Of a stretch of DNA of 64,000 nt, positions 35,461-47,361 are shown piece after piece. The position numbers were made by a program, and so were the translations under genes. Position 1 is the stretch's first letter, and each line of letters begins with the position of its first letter. This stretch comes from Isoetes taiwanensis (lineage: Eukaryota > Streptophyta > Lycopodiopsida > Isoetales > Isoetaceae), in NCBI GenBank assembly GCA_021234155.1, contig JAJEKV010000031.1, positions 6,894,748 through 6,958,747 of the forward strand, written 5' to 3'. The notes beneath the pieces were generated by a model. That model saw only the letters and a program-made list of their open reading frames with translations, did not search any database and had not been told where the DNA came from.

Positions 35461-37045
35461 TCACCATGATCTATTATTCTTAGGCAAGGTCCTAGACACA
35501 ACATATATCAGCCTCATTGAGCTTTGAAAAATCATTGAGTACAAATTGATTTCACTAGGAGTAAGAAGCTTTCTAAAAATATTGATAAAATGCTCCGAAA
35601 CTAGACAATTATCGAGAGCATCTAAAAAATAGAATATGTAGCAAAATAACAGGGGGTTATTTTTGTATTTTTATACACTTTTTAACATGGTTTTCATATG
35701 ATTTGGCGATCGTATTGAATGAGCTGTACTAATTAGTACTTCTAGAGTGCGCATTGTATTTTGTTATAAAAAAATCCATGTTGTAATGGTCTACCCCCTT
35801 CATTTTCCTATTTCGTTCCCTCAGGCATGCAAAGCTCGAGCATTTTTGTATTAGGGTTTTGAACCACCTCTCTTTTCTCTCGACCTTAAAAATTTTTTTA
35901 AGGACGCTTCTGTGATCTCTGTTTAGGATTGGCTTCCATGATTTTTGTGTGGTGGCTTCCAGAATAAACCCTGGGATTTTGCGGGGGTTGAATTTATTAC
36001 GGCATGCACACAAGTCCACGAATTTGCGGGGCCGGACTTGGTTTGCTACTGATTGCCTTCTTTTGTTTAGGAGGTGGACCGAAGGATTGGGGCCATTATG
36101 CAACGCTTAACCGGCACCAGTAGTAGAAGCTCGCCTCGGCTATGTTCCTGTCAAAGATACCGGATAGGCGGTGTCCGATCCAGGGTCCGAAGGAAACATG
36201 AGCTTTTGGGATTTTGATTTCATGTGTTGTTTAGCAAGTAATTAAATGCAACGAGCTTGCTTTTCGGTACTTTCAGAGCTTGAAATTTTTTGGGTTTTAG
36301 GTCTCGGCAAAGAAGGGTTCTTCGCACTTTCAAGCGGTTGAAGACCAGCTTCCTTGGTTTAGAGCTTAAAGACGATCTTGGGTGTTGATTATTAAGTAAA
36401 TTGGGTAATCGCAAAAACGTGTCTATGGTGTGAAGCCATGGCGTAAAAAGACTTTCGAGGTATTTTCTTAGCTATTTATGACCTACATGAGCTCCACAGT
36501 CATTGTCCCGAGCTAAGAGCATTGCTAAGAGCAGCCCATTGTGGCGAAGATTTATCTATAGCAAAAATCAACGACTTTGTTCTGAGCTATGGCAAGTTTT
36601 CTGCAAGAAAAGCAAGACCGCCAAACCGTGAAGAGCACCCTATGGATCCTCATCCTCGTTTCTGCCACCGCATACAGTGCCCTCCCTCGATAAACTCAAG
36701 ATCCGCTTGGTTTTTTTCAGGATCGTGTGGCTCGATCCGCGTGGAGATTCCGGCATTGGCGGGGCCGTTGCTCACATGTTTTTTCTCAAGAAGGTGCCAC
36801 TGCTGCTATCACTTATGTCCCTCGAGAGAGAAAAAAAGGATGCTGAAGAAACTGGCCAAAACCGATTGCTATGCCGGCTGGTTGCTAGACTTTCCTTCTA
36901 CTTCTGGTACTTTTCTCCGGATCTGGTTTTCTCGGTTTTATCTCATTATTTGCAAAAACAAGGACGCATGCGGCTCTACAAGGACGCATGCAGATTTTCA
37001 AATCTCCAAAGCAATCAAAGTGTTGATATTCGAGCAAAAATCTAT
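35461..37045. other. Unassigned
   Basis: A 37-bp word containing TTAGGCAAGGTCCTAGACAC at about 35476-35512 recurs at 39433-39469. A long open frame (36522-37205) shows no recognisable family until its last part (LRR fragment). No other feature is supported. Confidence 0.35.
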
Positions 37046-37135
37046 GTCGGCTATGTTCCCTACCGAGTTTGGAAACTTAAGCAGCCTTGTGGAAATTAGG
37101 TTGAGTGCCAACATGCTTAATGGTAAGATATCCCC
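37046..37135 (+). pseudogene. Leucine-rich-repeat fragment
   Basis: The frame reads FPTEFGNLSSLVEIRLSANM then LNGKISP, one and a half plant-type LRR units (consensus IPxxxGNLSSLxxLxLSxNxLxGxIP) as in receptor-like kinases. There is no signal peptide or kinase nearby, so this is an isolated exon relic. Confidence 0.6.
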
Positions 37136-37362
37136 GGTGTTTTACAGACCTAAGACATCTGGGTTATTCTTGTATTTTCTCAATGGATTTGTTCCCAAAG
37201 GGTAATCTTTGCATCAAACATCCCGCATCGATAGGTATGACTACAATGTGGAGCAAGAGCGGTGCGTGATTCGGGCAAGAAAGTAAGAGCATTTTAGCTT
37301 CAAGCACGCAACAGGTACTTATTTTTTGTGGAGAACTTTATGCATTCTTTTTTTTTCAAAGG

Positions 37363-37497
37363 AGTCATTTGAACAAAGAATGGCATTCATCTCTTTCGAT
37401 GGGAAAATGCCCGGCCAACCGCCAAGCAAAATACAAGTTATGGAGATGGGCATGAACGATTCTTGGTTTAGAGATATAGGGCCAATCAGAATTATCA
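37363..37497 (+). pseudogene. AIH-like: Agmatine deiminase fragment
   Basis: The frame reads SKIQVMEMGMNDSWFRDIGP, the conserved substrate-pocket motif of plant agmatine deiminase (VxExxMNDSWFRDxGP), which converts agmatine to N-carbamoylputrescine in polyamine synthesis. Only one exon-sized block is present, followed by unrelated sequence after RIIIHHHHG; the catalytic Cys region is missing. Confidence 0.7.
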
Positions 37498-38340
37498 TAC
37501 ATCATCATCACGGATTGTCCAGGCGGATTGTCCAGGCCTATGAACATTTTCATCCTATGAACATTTTTGGTGGTCAAGGCAGATGCAAATGCTAGTTATC
37601 ATCCGGATTATTGTTGCCATTACTTTTCTATTTGTATTTCCTCTTTATGAGATTAAACATGTTCTACATATATATGCCATATGGTTACTTAACGCTTGCC
37701 ATGGTACAAGACTTGTTGTAACGAAAGATCGGATCCAGTTCTTTCTTATCCGATCTTATAGCGAGAGCAACGGTTTGAAAATTAGCCCACTATGGCAGAG
37801 CTGGGAACAAATGCAACACATATACGAACCTGGTTTGTATTCTCTTCACTCCATCTCTTATTCCGTTGTTTACAGTAGCATCACGGGTTATCCAGGCTTA
37901 GTGTAAGACTCATGCAAGACTGCCATAACATGATTCTTTAGATGAAAAAATTGCAATCTTGGCACCTTAAGAAGAGGTGCCATTATGATTTTAAATCGTA
38001 TTTTCCTCTTTGATCCTATGAATATTTTTGATCTACACAAATGCCAATGCTAGTTATGACTCTAAACTTGTATATTGTGGGTTGAAGATGATATTGTGGG
38101 TTGTATATTGTGGGTTGCGCTAAATTCTTGTATATTGTATAATATTATACATTGGTATGAATATTATATATCTAATTCTATGCAATGTTTTCGTTTCCAT
38201 AATTTGAGCACCTCTACCATCCTTAAGGCCCCGAAGGGGCCAAAAAATTTTTTAGTTAACAGAAACCATTAACACAAAACTAACATTATTAACACAACCA
38301 TTGCATTTGACACATTTAAATTAAAATCCCCCTTAAACCC
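37498..38340. other. Non-coding AT-rich DNA
   Basis: Contains three copies of TATTGTGGGTTG near 38070-38120. No gene seen. Confidence 0.45.
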
Positions 38341-38346
38341 CCTTTG

Positions 38347-38617
38347 GTTTGGGTGCATATTCACACTAGTTCGTGAGGGCAAATGAGAGCCTCAAAAAAT
38401 TTACAATACATGTACAAAATTAACACCATTAAGTACATTCTCTCAAACCTTATAGTATTTTGCAAACCTTAATATACAGTATACAAAAACTTGTACATGC
38501 ATACCCCACAAACGAGGATCGCTATGTACGGTCCAGATTTTGGAATAAAGGGCAAATATGCCCATTCGACAGCTCTTGTTGCCCGAAGTAACCCCCCGTG
38601 TGAATATGCACCCAAAC
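38347..38617. mobile_element. 271-bp MITE-like element with 20-bp inverted ends
   Basis: GTTTGGGTGCATATTCACAC (38347-38366) is exactly mirrored by GTGTGAATATGCACCCAAAC (38598-38617). The interior is non-coding. A target duplication could not be confirmed. Confidence 0.65.
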
Positions 38618-39256
38618 ACATAGAAAACATTGAAGTTGAAACACGAAACACCTCCAACGATGAAGCTCCATCATTTTACAAAGAGAAATGGCTTATCCGC
38701 AATAAATATGTCGCACCAAAATGATACTCGTCCTGAGTCAATGGGAAAGACTCCAGAGTAACCTGCAAAGAGAAAAGTAAACAAAGAATGACATATTAAG
38801 GAGTTAGGTGCATTAATCAAGAGTGTGCATCCGTGCACTATCTTATCAAGAATATAATAAGACTCAAAGGCCACAGGACCACGCCGAGAAGAAACAACAG
38901 TCGACTAATCGGGAACCATCCATGGAGACACTACCATGGGAAACATCCGACTAGTACTGCCCCGAAGGCTACAGTGCCACGCCGAGAAACATAGAAAAAT
39001 AAACCACCGACTAATCGAGAAAACCACCGAAATAGTGTTGTCTCAGAGACTATGGCCCCACGTCGAGGAGGACGACAAATAAATTATAAAAGTAAATAAC
39101 CTGATGAATGGGAAAAATTGTCCTACTCAGTGACAAACAGGGAATAAAGAACTGAAGCAATCAGAACACTACATATAAAGTCAACGAAAAGAAAAAATAA
39201 AATAATGGCATAACAAAAAATCTTAGCCCCACCAAATCAGGGCGGGGTGGGATAGG
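38618..39256. other. Unassigned non-coding DNA
   Basis: Words such as CCGACTAATCG and ACGCCGAGAA recur at about 38880, 38970 and 39010, which suggests a degenerate tandem array with a period of about 60-100 bp. No gene. Confidence 0.4.
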
Positions 39257-42200
39257 GAAACTAGAAGAGATAGGAAAGAATAGAACAGACTGGAGGATTC
39301 AGCTCAAGAGAACGCCGATAAGAGAATAGTGGAAAAAGAGGATAATATATAGGATACACGATCCAAAGATAGCAACGTCCCTTGCCAAAGAATGGTGGTT
39401 CTATTGCGAATGCTTCGCAATAGAACCATGACATTCTTAGGCAAGGTCCTAGACACAACATATATCAGCCGATAGAAGAGGAACCAAACTCAATCACCAA
39501 CTTGAATACAGACAATACTAGGACATGGAATAGACTTGATACAATGAATGGATGAGACACATGTTGTAAAAGGAAACAACAAATAAAACAAACATATGAC
39601 AAAGGAAGACAGAGGAAGCATGAGAGACAAAACTAACACAAATGGAGTAACCTTCAAACTTGGACCAAAAGGAGGCAAAAAGGTGCCGATGAAATGGACT
39701 CCAAAATAAATTGATGAATGGATCACAAAAAGACAAAAGAAGGCAGAAGCATCAACTTCCAGATAAATGAACCATACAAGATGAAAACGAGAATGGGGTC
39801 AGAAGAACCCAATCAAACTCAAGAACGAAACTCAGAGCACGAAGACAAAAGGAAAAAGAGCTAAAATTGAAAAGAACACACAAGAGTTAATGGAACTAAG
39901 AATTGAAAATGCATCCATCTAAAAGAGCATGTGAAAAACAATTAGACTACACAACAAACAAACCAACTGAGACTACGGGATCAACAACCTTGAAAGCTTA
40001 ACAGGATGAAACAAATATCAGCTAAAGAACTTGAAGCTGAGAACTAAAGAAACTACTGGGATATGTACAGCAAAGGTGAAAGAAGGAAGGAATGGGACAA
40101 GAGAACTGAAGAAACTACAGCAAAGAGCAATTGGTTAAAAGAAAAGAAAGAAAAAGGGAAGAAACCACACAAAATAAGAGGATGATCTACAACAAAGAAG
40201 TAGCAACAATGGAGTAAAAAAGGAGCCTAAGGAACAAAATAATACAATACCAACAAAAGTATTGGAAACCATGATGTAACTGGGATTAAAAGAATAACTA
40301 GACACTAGAGTACCAAATACTAAGAGATTTGCAAAAATACTAGATACCAAGAGGGTGTCAAAACTGAAGGAGGGATGGGACAAACAAGACAGCTAGAGCA
40401 AATTGGGTGAAATCTAACAAAACGTGTAATAAAGCAAAGGAGCATAAAAATAACAAGAGGCGCAAATAAACACCCAGTAGGCAAACTCATCCAAACGCAA
40501 ATGGTAATGAGAACCTAACCAGCATGAACAATAAAATGCAATTTGGAATAAAAAGGGCTAAGGAGCTAAAGGACAATCATGTATAACACCTGGAAACGTA
40601 AAAATCATATCTATGTGAAGTAGAAGTCAACCTGAAGCAAAGGAGCTAAATAAATTACTAGGACCATCGCATACAACGGGATCAAAAGAACTTATGAGAA
40701 ACATAGAGCCAATTATAGGTAAAAAGCCAAATAGAAAATGGTTTATGATGTCAATTGGGTGAAAAGGAACTAACCAAGCAAATGCACTAAAACAAAGCCT
40801 GACTCGTTGCACAACTAGCAAAATGGATATAAAATCCATGAAATATCACAAAAAATTGGCCGATAAATGCTGGTGGAAACTTCAAATGAACATAAAGACG
40901 TCTACAAGATCCCAAGCACGAATTAAATGTTCAAATGAAAGAAAAGAGCTATAAAAGAAACAACGCTAAAAATGGAACTAATGCCCATACACCTCTGAAG
41001 AAGGAAAATGAATCATATGAAACCATTCAAGCACGAAAAGAAATCATGTAAAAAGCCTAAGACACAATAAAAACCATGCAGTAGAAACATCTACCAGATG
41101 CATATGACCAAAATATGCATCAAACATAATATTGTGTAGAACATTGAAACCAAAAGAAACTGCATGCATGAAACTAAATAGAAATCTCAAAAATTGACGA
41201 GATGAAATGTTTAATGTGAACATCCTCCACCAAATATACAATTAACTATCCTAACACTCCTTTCCTTTAAGTCTAGATAGACTATCACCATCGCCATCAT
41301 CTAAACGACAACATAGAATGTAAGAGATTAGGTTCCAATCATGGAAGACAAGGGTATAATCAATCTCAAGATTACAAATAAATGGATAAGGACAATCATA
41401 GGAGTATCTGTGGCCAAATCTAGATGAACCAACAATTGACCATAAATGTAGAACATCCCATTCACTAAAAATACAGCAAAAAATGATGGGATCGAGATCA
41501 AAACCCCATTTAGACATGTGCGACACCACCTAAGAAGGCGTCTAAGCAGTCTCATAGCACGTTATTGATTAGTGACCTCAATGGAAAGTACAAACTCTAT
41601 AAGAATATGTAGAAATAGTATCCTATGGGATGATCTAATCAATAAGATTAAAAACGAAAAACACCCAATCGTCAACATTACATGTATCCACGAATATGAC
41701 AAGGTTTGAAAATGCGAATAACCAAAGACCTAAGGGAACTAAATGATAAATCTTAGAAGACCACCTATGTAAGATATAATATCACCTCCAAATATACGTA
41801 AGGATAATGCGTGCTGAAAATCTCTCCCTATGAGCACCGCTAATGTAAGGTGGCACAAAGCAAACCTCCTTTTCAGTAGCAAATGGTCAAAGTGTACCAT
41901 GTAGACCAATGGCAACTTATCGAGGAAAAAGGGGAAAAAATATTGTTGCACTAATATATGCATGTGAAGGTTTCAAGAACGCGATTGAAATCAAGAAATA
42001 AGTGTATTCCACTCTTAAATTGCAAAACAAAACAAAAATCCGAATAGCCATAAATGGTAAAAGAGGCAAAATCGACTAGCAAAGAGAGAATACCTTTTGA
42101 GTCTTACCATCACTGATGATCTTGCATATCAAGAATGAGCAGCACTTGGTGGACAAAATCATTTGAGCAAAATCCTTCATCCTGCTTCTCTTGTAAATAT

Positions 42201-45200
42201 GTGTTTGACAAACGATCTTTGTGATCCTCACGAATAGAAGACAGAACCATGCACGCAAACTCATTTTAATGAAAATATGCATGTATGCGTGAAAATGATG
42301 ATTACCTGGTTAACGAATTCCTCAAAAAATGAAATTCAACATGGACGTATAGAATGCATAGAATTCTTTGCAATCATTATGAATAGAAGACAACAAACTA
42401 TGTGTGCACTAAGAGAGAACTCGACCTATCTATTTGCCATGATATAGTTCCACCACAAAGCAAAAGCATTCTTACGAATATGAGAAAGCAAATGAATTAT
42501 GTCAATGAAAACATGCATGCGTGCATAAACATGATGATTAGCGGGTCAGCGAATTTCTCAATCCAACATGGACGTATCAAATGCATAGAGCCTCAATGAA
42601 TAGGGAAAAAATGATCTATAAAAAAAAAGCAAAAAGGATAATGCATGCAATGAAGAGGATAAAATGAATGAACCTCCAAGAGAAATGAATTTATAGAAAT
42701 GAAAACATGCATGCGTGCATGCATAAAACTGATGATTACTTGGTAATTTATCTTTCACAAATGAAATCCAACATGCACGAATCAAATGTATGCAAACTCA
42801 ATGAACAAGAGAAAAATAAGCATGGAAAAAAGCAGAGAGAATAGTGCAAGTCCAGAAGAGAATAAAATAAATATAGAAAGGGAAATAACCACATAACTTG
42901 GTTATGAAGTGAAGCATAAAATAGAAACAAGAAAGAACTATGGATGCACTAATAAAGAATAAAACCTATACCCTTGTGCCACACGGTCCAATGGTGTGAA
43001 CAAGAAACTCACCAACCAAGTACTTAGAATAAACAAGTCAATACTAAACCCAAATAATATGGAAACTATGTCTCGTTTTGTCTGACTATGAATTACATGC
43101 TGCCACATGGCATGTCCCTACAATTCGGGATGGAATGGGAAACCTATGTAGTGTATAGAAAAAATTACATGTTGTAACCTATTGCCAAAAATAGATATTG
43201 AATTACATTTGTACTGTAAGAATTTGTCTATATTGAGTGCAAATGGTTCAGATTTATTTAGAGCTTTGGCAGGAGGATACATACATAGCAGCAGAAGGAA
43301 ACACGAAATTAGAGAACCTATGTCTTTACTACAGCAAACATCCAGAGACCATGTCTACTGCCTGACTGGATCTAGAAGGAAAAGTAAAAATGGTTGAAGA
43401 TCATCTTGATAGCCACGAAAATGCCTTGTTTTAGGCGCTTATGCCATTGCTGCAGCGATGCACTAGAGATATGCATGGACCAAATGATATAACATGATCA
43501 ATTCAAATGGTAACATTTTATCAAAAAGGGGATTTTTTGGAAAAGCATACAAGCAGCAGAGGTAAGATATACATATGTGAAAATTAAATAAGGAAGCAAC
43601 ACATATGTACGCAGTACTGGATTGATGTAGTTAGCCTTCTGGGCATGTAGATCTGAAGTGCTTTGGTCTGCAACAGAGTAACCAGAACGGCAACAGCAGA
43701 AATCGAGTCTGTTGGTGGAGCGATTGTGAAGAAGACTATTCTGTTGATGAAACAATTACGGAAACAACTACGGTTTGGTGATGAATCAGGCAAGAGAAGC
43801 TGCAGCCTGAAGCAATTGTGGAGGTCATGCAATTTCCTGCAGGCTGAATAGTTGGTGCAAAGATTTGCTGATTTGGGGTTACAAATTTGATTCCAGATTT
43901 TGCTTCTGTCCAGGGATTGTGTTTATAAAATCTGAGACTTGATTTGTGGATCCCTGTGAAGAGGTTGATGCGTGCACTGAAGATAAGAAAGGAGAAAAAA
44001 GAAATCTGGTATTCTGGATTCAAATCCATGGCTCAAAACATTTATTTTATAACAATGCCAACAAAGGAACGATAAGCACAAGATACAAGAAAATAGAGGA
44101 TACAAAAAGGATGAATAGAGTCTGATAAGTTTGGGGTTTATTATGGCTGGCAGAGGCATTCTCTTTACGGTCAAGCTTAACACAAGAACGCCTCCAGAGC
44201 CACAAGAATGCATGCTTTGACTGCAAAAATTCACTGCCAAAACGGTGCTTGCTTCATGGTCGAAAACTTTGTTAATCCCTATACGAAAACTTACTAATGG
44301 CAAATGACGAACCCAATCCCTGTGGAATTTGAACAGTCGGCAAACTATGGGGCTGGAGTAGGGAAAGAAGCACTCTTGGCAATCGAAAAAAGGTGAGAAC
44401 GGATAGCCTGTCTAAAATCAGGGACATATGTAATGCTTTAAAGCCTTAATCTGAAGCTCGAAGGCAGAAACTAGAAAAGGTTATGAAGCCGTAGGATGTC
44501 AATCCTAATACAAAAACCTATTTACTAAAAGAGATCGATAATAAGATTCAATGAGTACAGAGTAAAGACAATACCGTTTATGTTGTAATCGAGGTGCAGA
44601 GTCCGGCTTCCTGAAATCTTGAACTAGATGCAGAGTGTGGCTTCTTAAAATCTTGAATCAAGGCTCTGATAATAACCTCATGCAAAGAACCCTAGCCCAA
44701 GTTTTGGCCCTAAAGCGCCCATAGCCAGCCTGAATCTGACCAAATAGGAGCCCCATCCGGCATTAATCCAGTTTTTCTGAGCTAATCAAACTGCCAAGAA
44801 CGCAGTAAATCAGTGAAACAACCAAGCAATCAGGGTTCTGGCATCGTGGGCATACACCCTAGAACCCAAATTGTGAAACAAGGCACACTTAAGCAATCAG
44901 GGTTACGGCATCCCAGAAATCAGAACCAGACCCCAATCGTGAAAAACGCAGAGCCAAAAAATACTGAAGATTATAGTAACTTATCTCTAAAAATCACTCC
45001 TGGAGTGAAGCTGCAACCAACCATGCCCGACTGCAGATCCAGGTCCATGTTCTTGCTGACAATATTCGTCTATTGGGCCAGGACCATCGATAATCCACAA
45101 AGGGGTTGTAATAAAAATGAGAAGGCATCCAACGCAACCCATTTAATGGTTCACTCAATCGGCCCGGCTAGCGTTCTGAGCACTAGGACATGACACGCCG

Positions 45201-45515
45201 AACAAAAACGCTCAGAGACAAAAATCCCATAGGAAAAGAACCGGTAAGGCATCGTAGGAAGAAAGTAGAAGAATCGTTTGGAAAAACTAGTACGACAGAA
45301 GAGAAGAGAAAACTAGCAGAAAACTAGAAACTAGCTCAAGAAAACTAGAAGAGATAGGAAAGAATAGAACAGACTGGAGGATTCAGCTCAAGAGAACGCC
45401 AATGAGAGTAGTGGAAAAAGAGGATAATATATAGGATACACGATCCAAAGATAGCAACATCCCTTGCCAAAGAACGGTGGTTCTATTGCGAATGCTTCGC
45501 AATAGAACCATGACA
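39257..45515 (-). mobile_element. Possible large non-autonomous LTR element (LARD-like)
   Basis: A segment of about 180 bp is directly repeated at 39257-39433 and 45341-45515. On the minus strand it begins TGTCATGGTTCTATTGCGAA with a terminal hairpin and a TATA-like CTATATATT, as an LTR start would. At 44662-44674 the minus strand reads TTATTATCAGAGCC, close to a tRNA-Met primer site, which would give an LTR of about 840 bp (44677-45515). The partner at 39.4 kb matches only its first 180 bp. No gag-pol is present. Between them the plus strand is strikingly purine-rich. The call is tentative. Confidence 0.4.
42265..42770. repeat. Degenerate tandem repeat, three units of about 200-240 bp
   Basis: Each unit has a GAAAACATGCATGCGTGCATA-type word, then GATGATTA, then CCAACATGGACGTAT and AATGCATAGA variants, at about 42271, 42508 and 42700. 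No coding capacity. Confidence 0.6.
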
Positions 45516-46739
45516 TTCCTGATTGTCTAGTATCATCATAATGCAAAGGTCTAAAAACCTTATGAGGCAGGGGTTTTTTAATCCTAATAGTAATGATTGT
45601 ATTGGCCCACTGTATGGGTTCCATGACCTCTTGGTCGTTGTGGACGTTAAAAAATTTATTCTATTCTATTTCTTTCTCCCCTTGTTTTTGCATTACTCTG
45701 TTTTCACATGTTCATTCGGCGAAAGATCCTTCTGTCCGGTTGCTTATCCTCTTGGGTAAGTTCCTTGATTCGTCATAGAAATCTTGGGATGGTGCTGGCT
45801 TCTCATGGCCCTATCTTTTTGTTGTGTGTTGTGATTATTGTATCAATTCTTGCACTTGTTGGTATGAGAAAGGCTGCAAAGTCATCTGCTAAAGTAGTAC
45901 ATGGCATCCCTGGCAAGAAAAAAAGGGAATGCTAAGTTGTTTCAACCTGGTGATAGCAAGTGAATTGATGTGTCTGAAACTCTTTTTTGTAGTGGCATGG
46001 ATATTGATTTATCATTCTTTGAGAAGCTAACAAGTTTCATGCAAACCAAGTATATGGCTGGTGTGGTCAGTCTGGAAAGGAGAATATAAATTGACAATTT
46101 GCATTTACAAGATGTGTTGCAAATTGTAGCTCAGAATGCTGCTGTTGTGAACATGTTAATTAGGTAATTTTTGGAGTGGCAGAATACGATACCAATTGGG
46201 TATATGCTTGTAAGGTTTTGAAGGATTCAAATTTGAATCATTTTAAAGGAATGATGGGTTATTGCCTTGAGGATATCATGAAACCTTATCGTGAATATGC
46301 TTTCCAGAGCATCACGAGGATGATGTTGCAGAAGGAAAGTGCCTTTATGCTATGGGGCTACAGATCTGAAGAGGAATATTGTTCTTGATCATGGGAACTT
46401 AGCAATCTACTTAAGGAATTATCATGTACGCGATAGGTTGATCCTAGTTTGATTTACATTGTTAAGAAAATGATTAGAACAGATACCTTCTGCTTCTTTA
46501 CTACTTGGGCTATCCCAAGCAATTCTGCTTATATTCAAAAGAATTGCATCCATGCTGCATGGAGAATTGCTTGCAAGCCACACATCGCTTCTACTAAGGA
46601 TGTGGCTTGTGTGAGGGCATCAAATCGATTGATAGAATTGAAAAGAGAAGACACAGGTATTGGGTCGATGCGCTCACAGAAAATAAGTTGGAGATCTCAT
46701 TTGACTGTGGCGCCCTGCTGACAGCTTCAAGCCAAATGT
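45516..46739 (+). other. Unassigned, perhaps eroded upstream part of a LINE
   Basis: Short frames with many stops lead directly into the LINE RT fragment at 46740. A few phrases look RT-like but not enough to call a domain. Confidence 0.3.
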
Positions 46740-47241
46740 CCCTGTGCCTATGAATCTTGAATACATCCCCTACATTGATCAATTGGAGAGCTGGCTTGCT
46801 GATAATGGGGGTGATGGGGCTCACCTTCTCTATCAGATCATCAGACAGTTAATATATGCTGATGATGTGGACCTCCTAGCTTACACACCAGCAGATATGC
46901 AACGACATCTCGATGCCCTGGACACATTCTGCCAAGCGACTGATATGCGCGTCAACCTAGCCAAGACTAAGTTGGTTTTCATATCATCTTCACGTCAGCC
47001 GAGGGTCCCCTCCTTCAGTTACCAAGGCCAGAATGTGGAAGTTGCATCCACATACAAGTATTTGGGAGTGGAGTTTCCTTCTACTATGCACTGGGACACA
47101 TCCATACGACTACGAGTGACGGCAGGCTGGAAGGCACTATATGCAATGCAAAACAATAGTCATAGAGCGGAGTTGTATGATTGGGCCCATCAGTCACACC
47201 TGTTCAAGGTCTTAGTAGAGCCTGTCCTTTTATACGGGTGA
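46740..47241 (+). pseudogene. LINE reverse transcriptase fragment
   Basis: One frame of about 165 codons reads YIDQLESWLADNGGDG, then RQLIYADDVDLLAYT (catalytic YADD), DMRVNLAKTKLVF, YKYLGVEFPSTMHWD and GWKALYAMQNN, and stops abruptly at LLYG*. It spans RT palm to thumb with no internal stop, so it is the youngest of the three plus-strand LINE pieces. Both ends are cut, and the 3' end lies 120 bp before the gypsy LTR. Confidence 0.8.
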
Positions 47242-47361
47242 ACATTGTTTAAAATGAAACACACTTATTTAAGAAGTGCGTTTCAAAGATTCATTTATAA
47301 AAATAGAAAACTTGAAAAAAACACACAAAATAGGGAGCAAAATAGATTGTTAAGCAATTAG

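Noticed and set aside
36522-37205. 227-codon frame as an intact gene
   Set aside because: Only its last part matches an LRR; the rest has no recognisable domain and the start is arbitrary.
42265-42770. CRISPR-like array
   Set aside because: Units are long, degenerate and few, in a eukaryotic genome; an ordinary tandem repeat explains it.
39490-42930. Many minus-strand open frames rich in Phe, Ser, Leu, Cys
   Set aside because: They are a by-product of the pyrimidine-rich strand; no family match, starts vary, and no splice pattern.
44813-45193. 126-codon plus-strand frame as a gene
   Set aside because: It lies in the putative LTR, contains an internal tandem repeat of about 66 bp, and matches no family.
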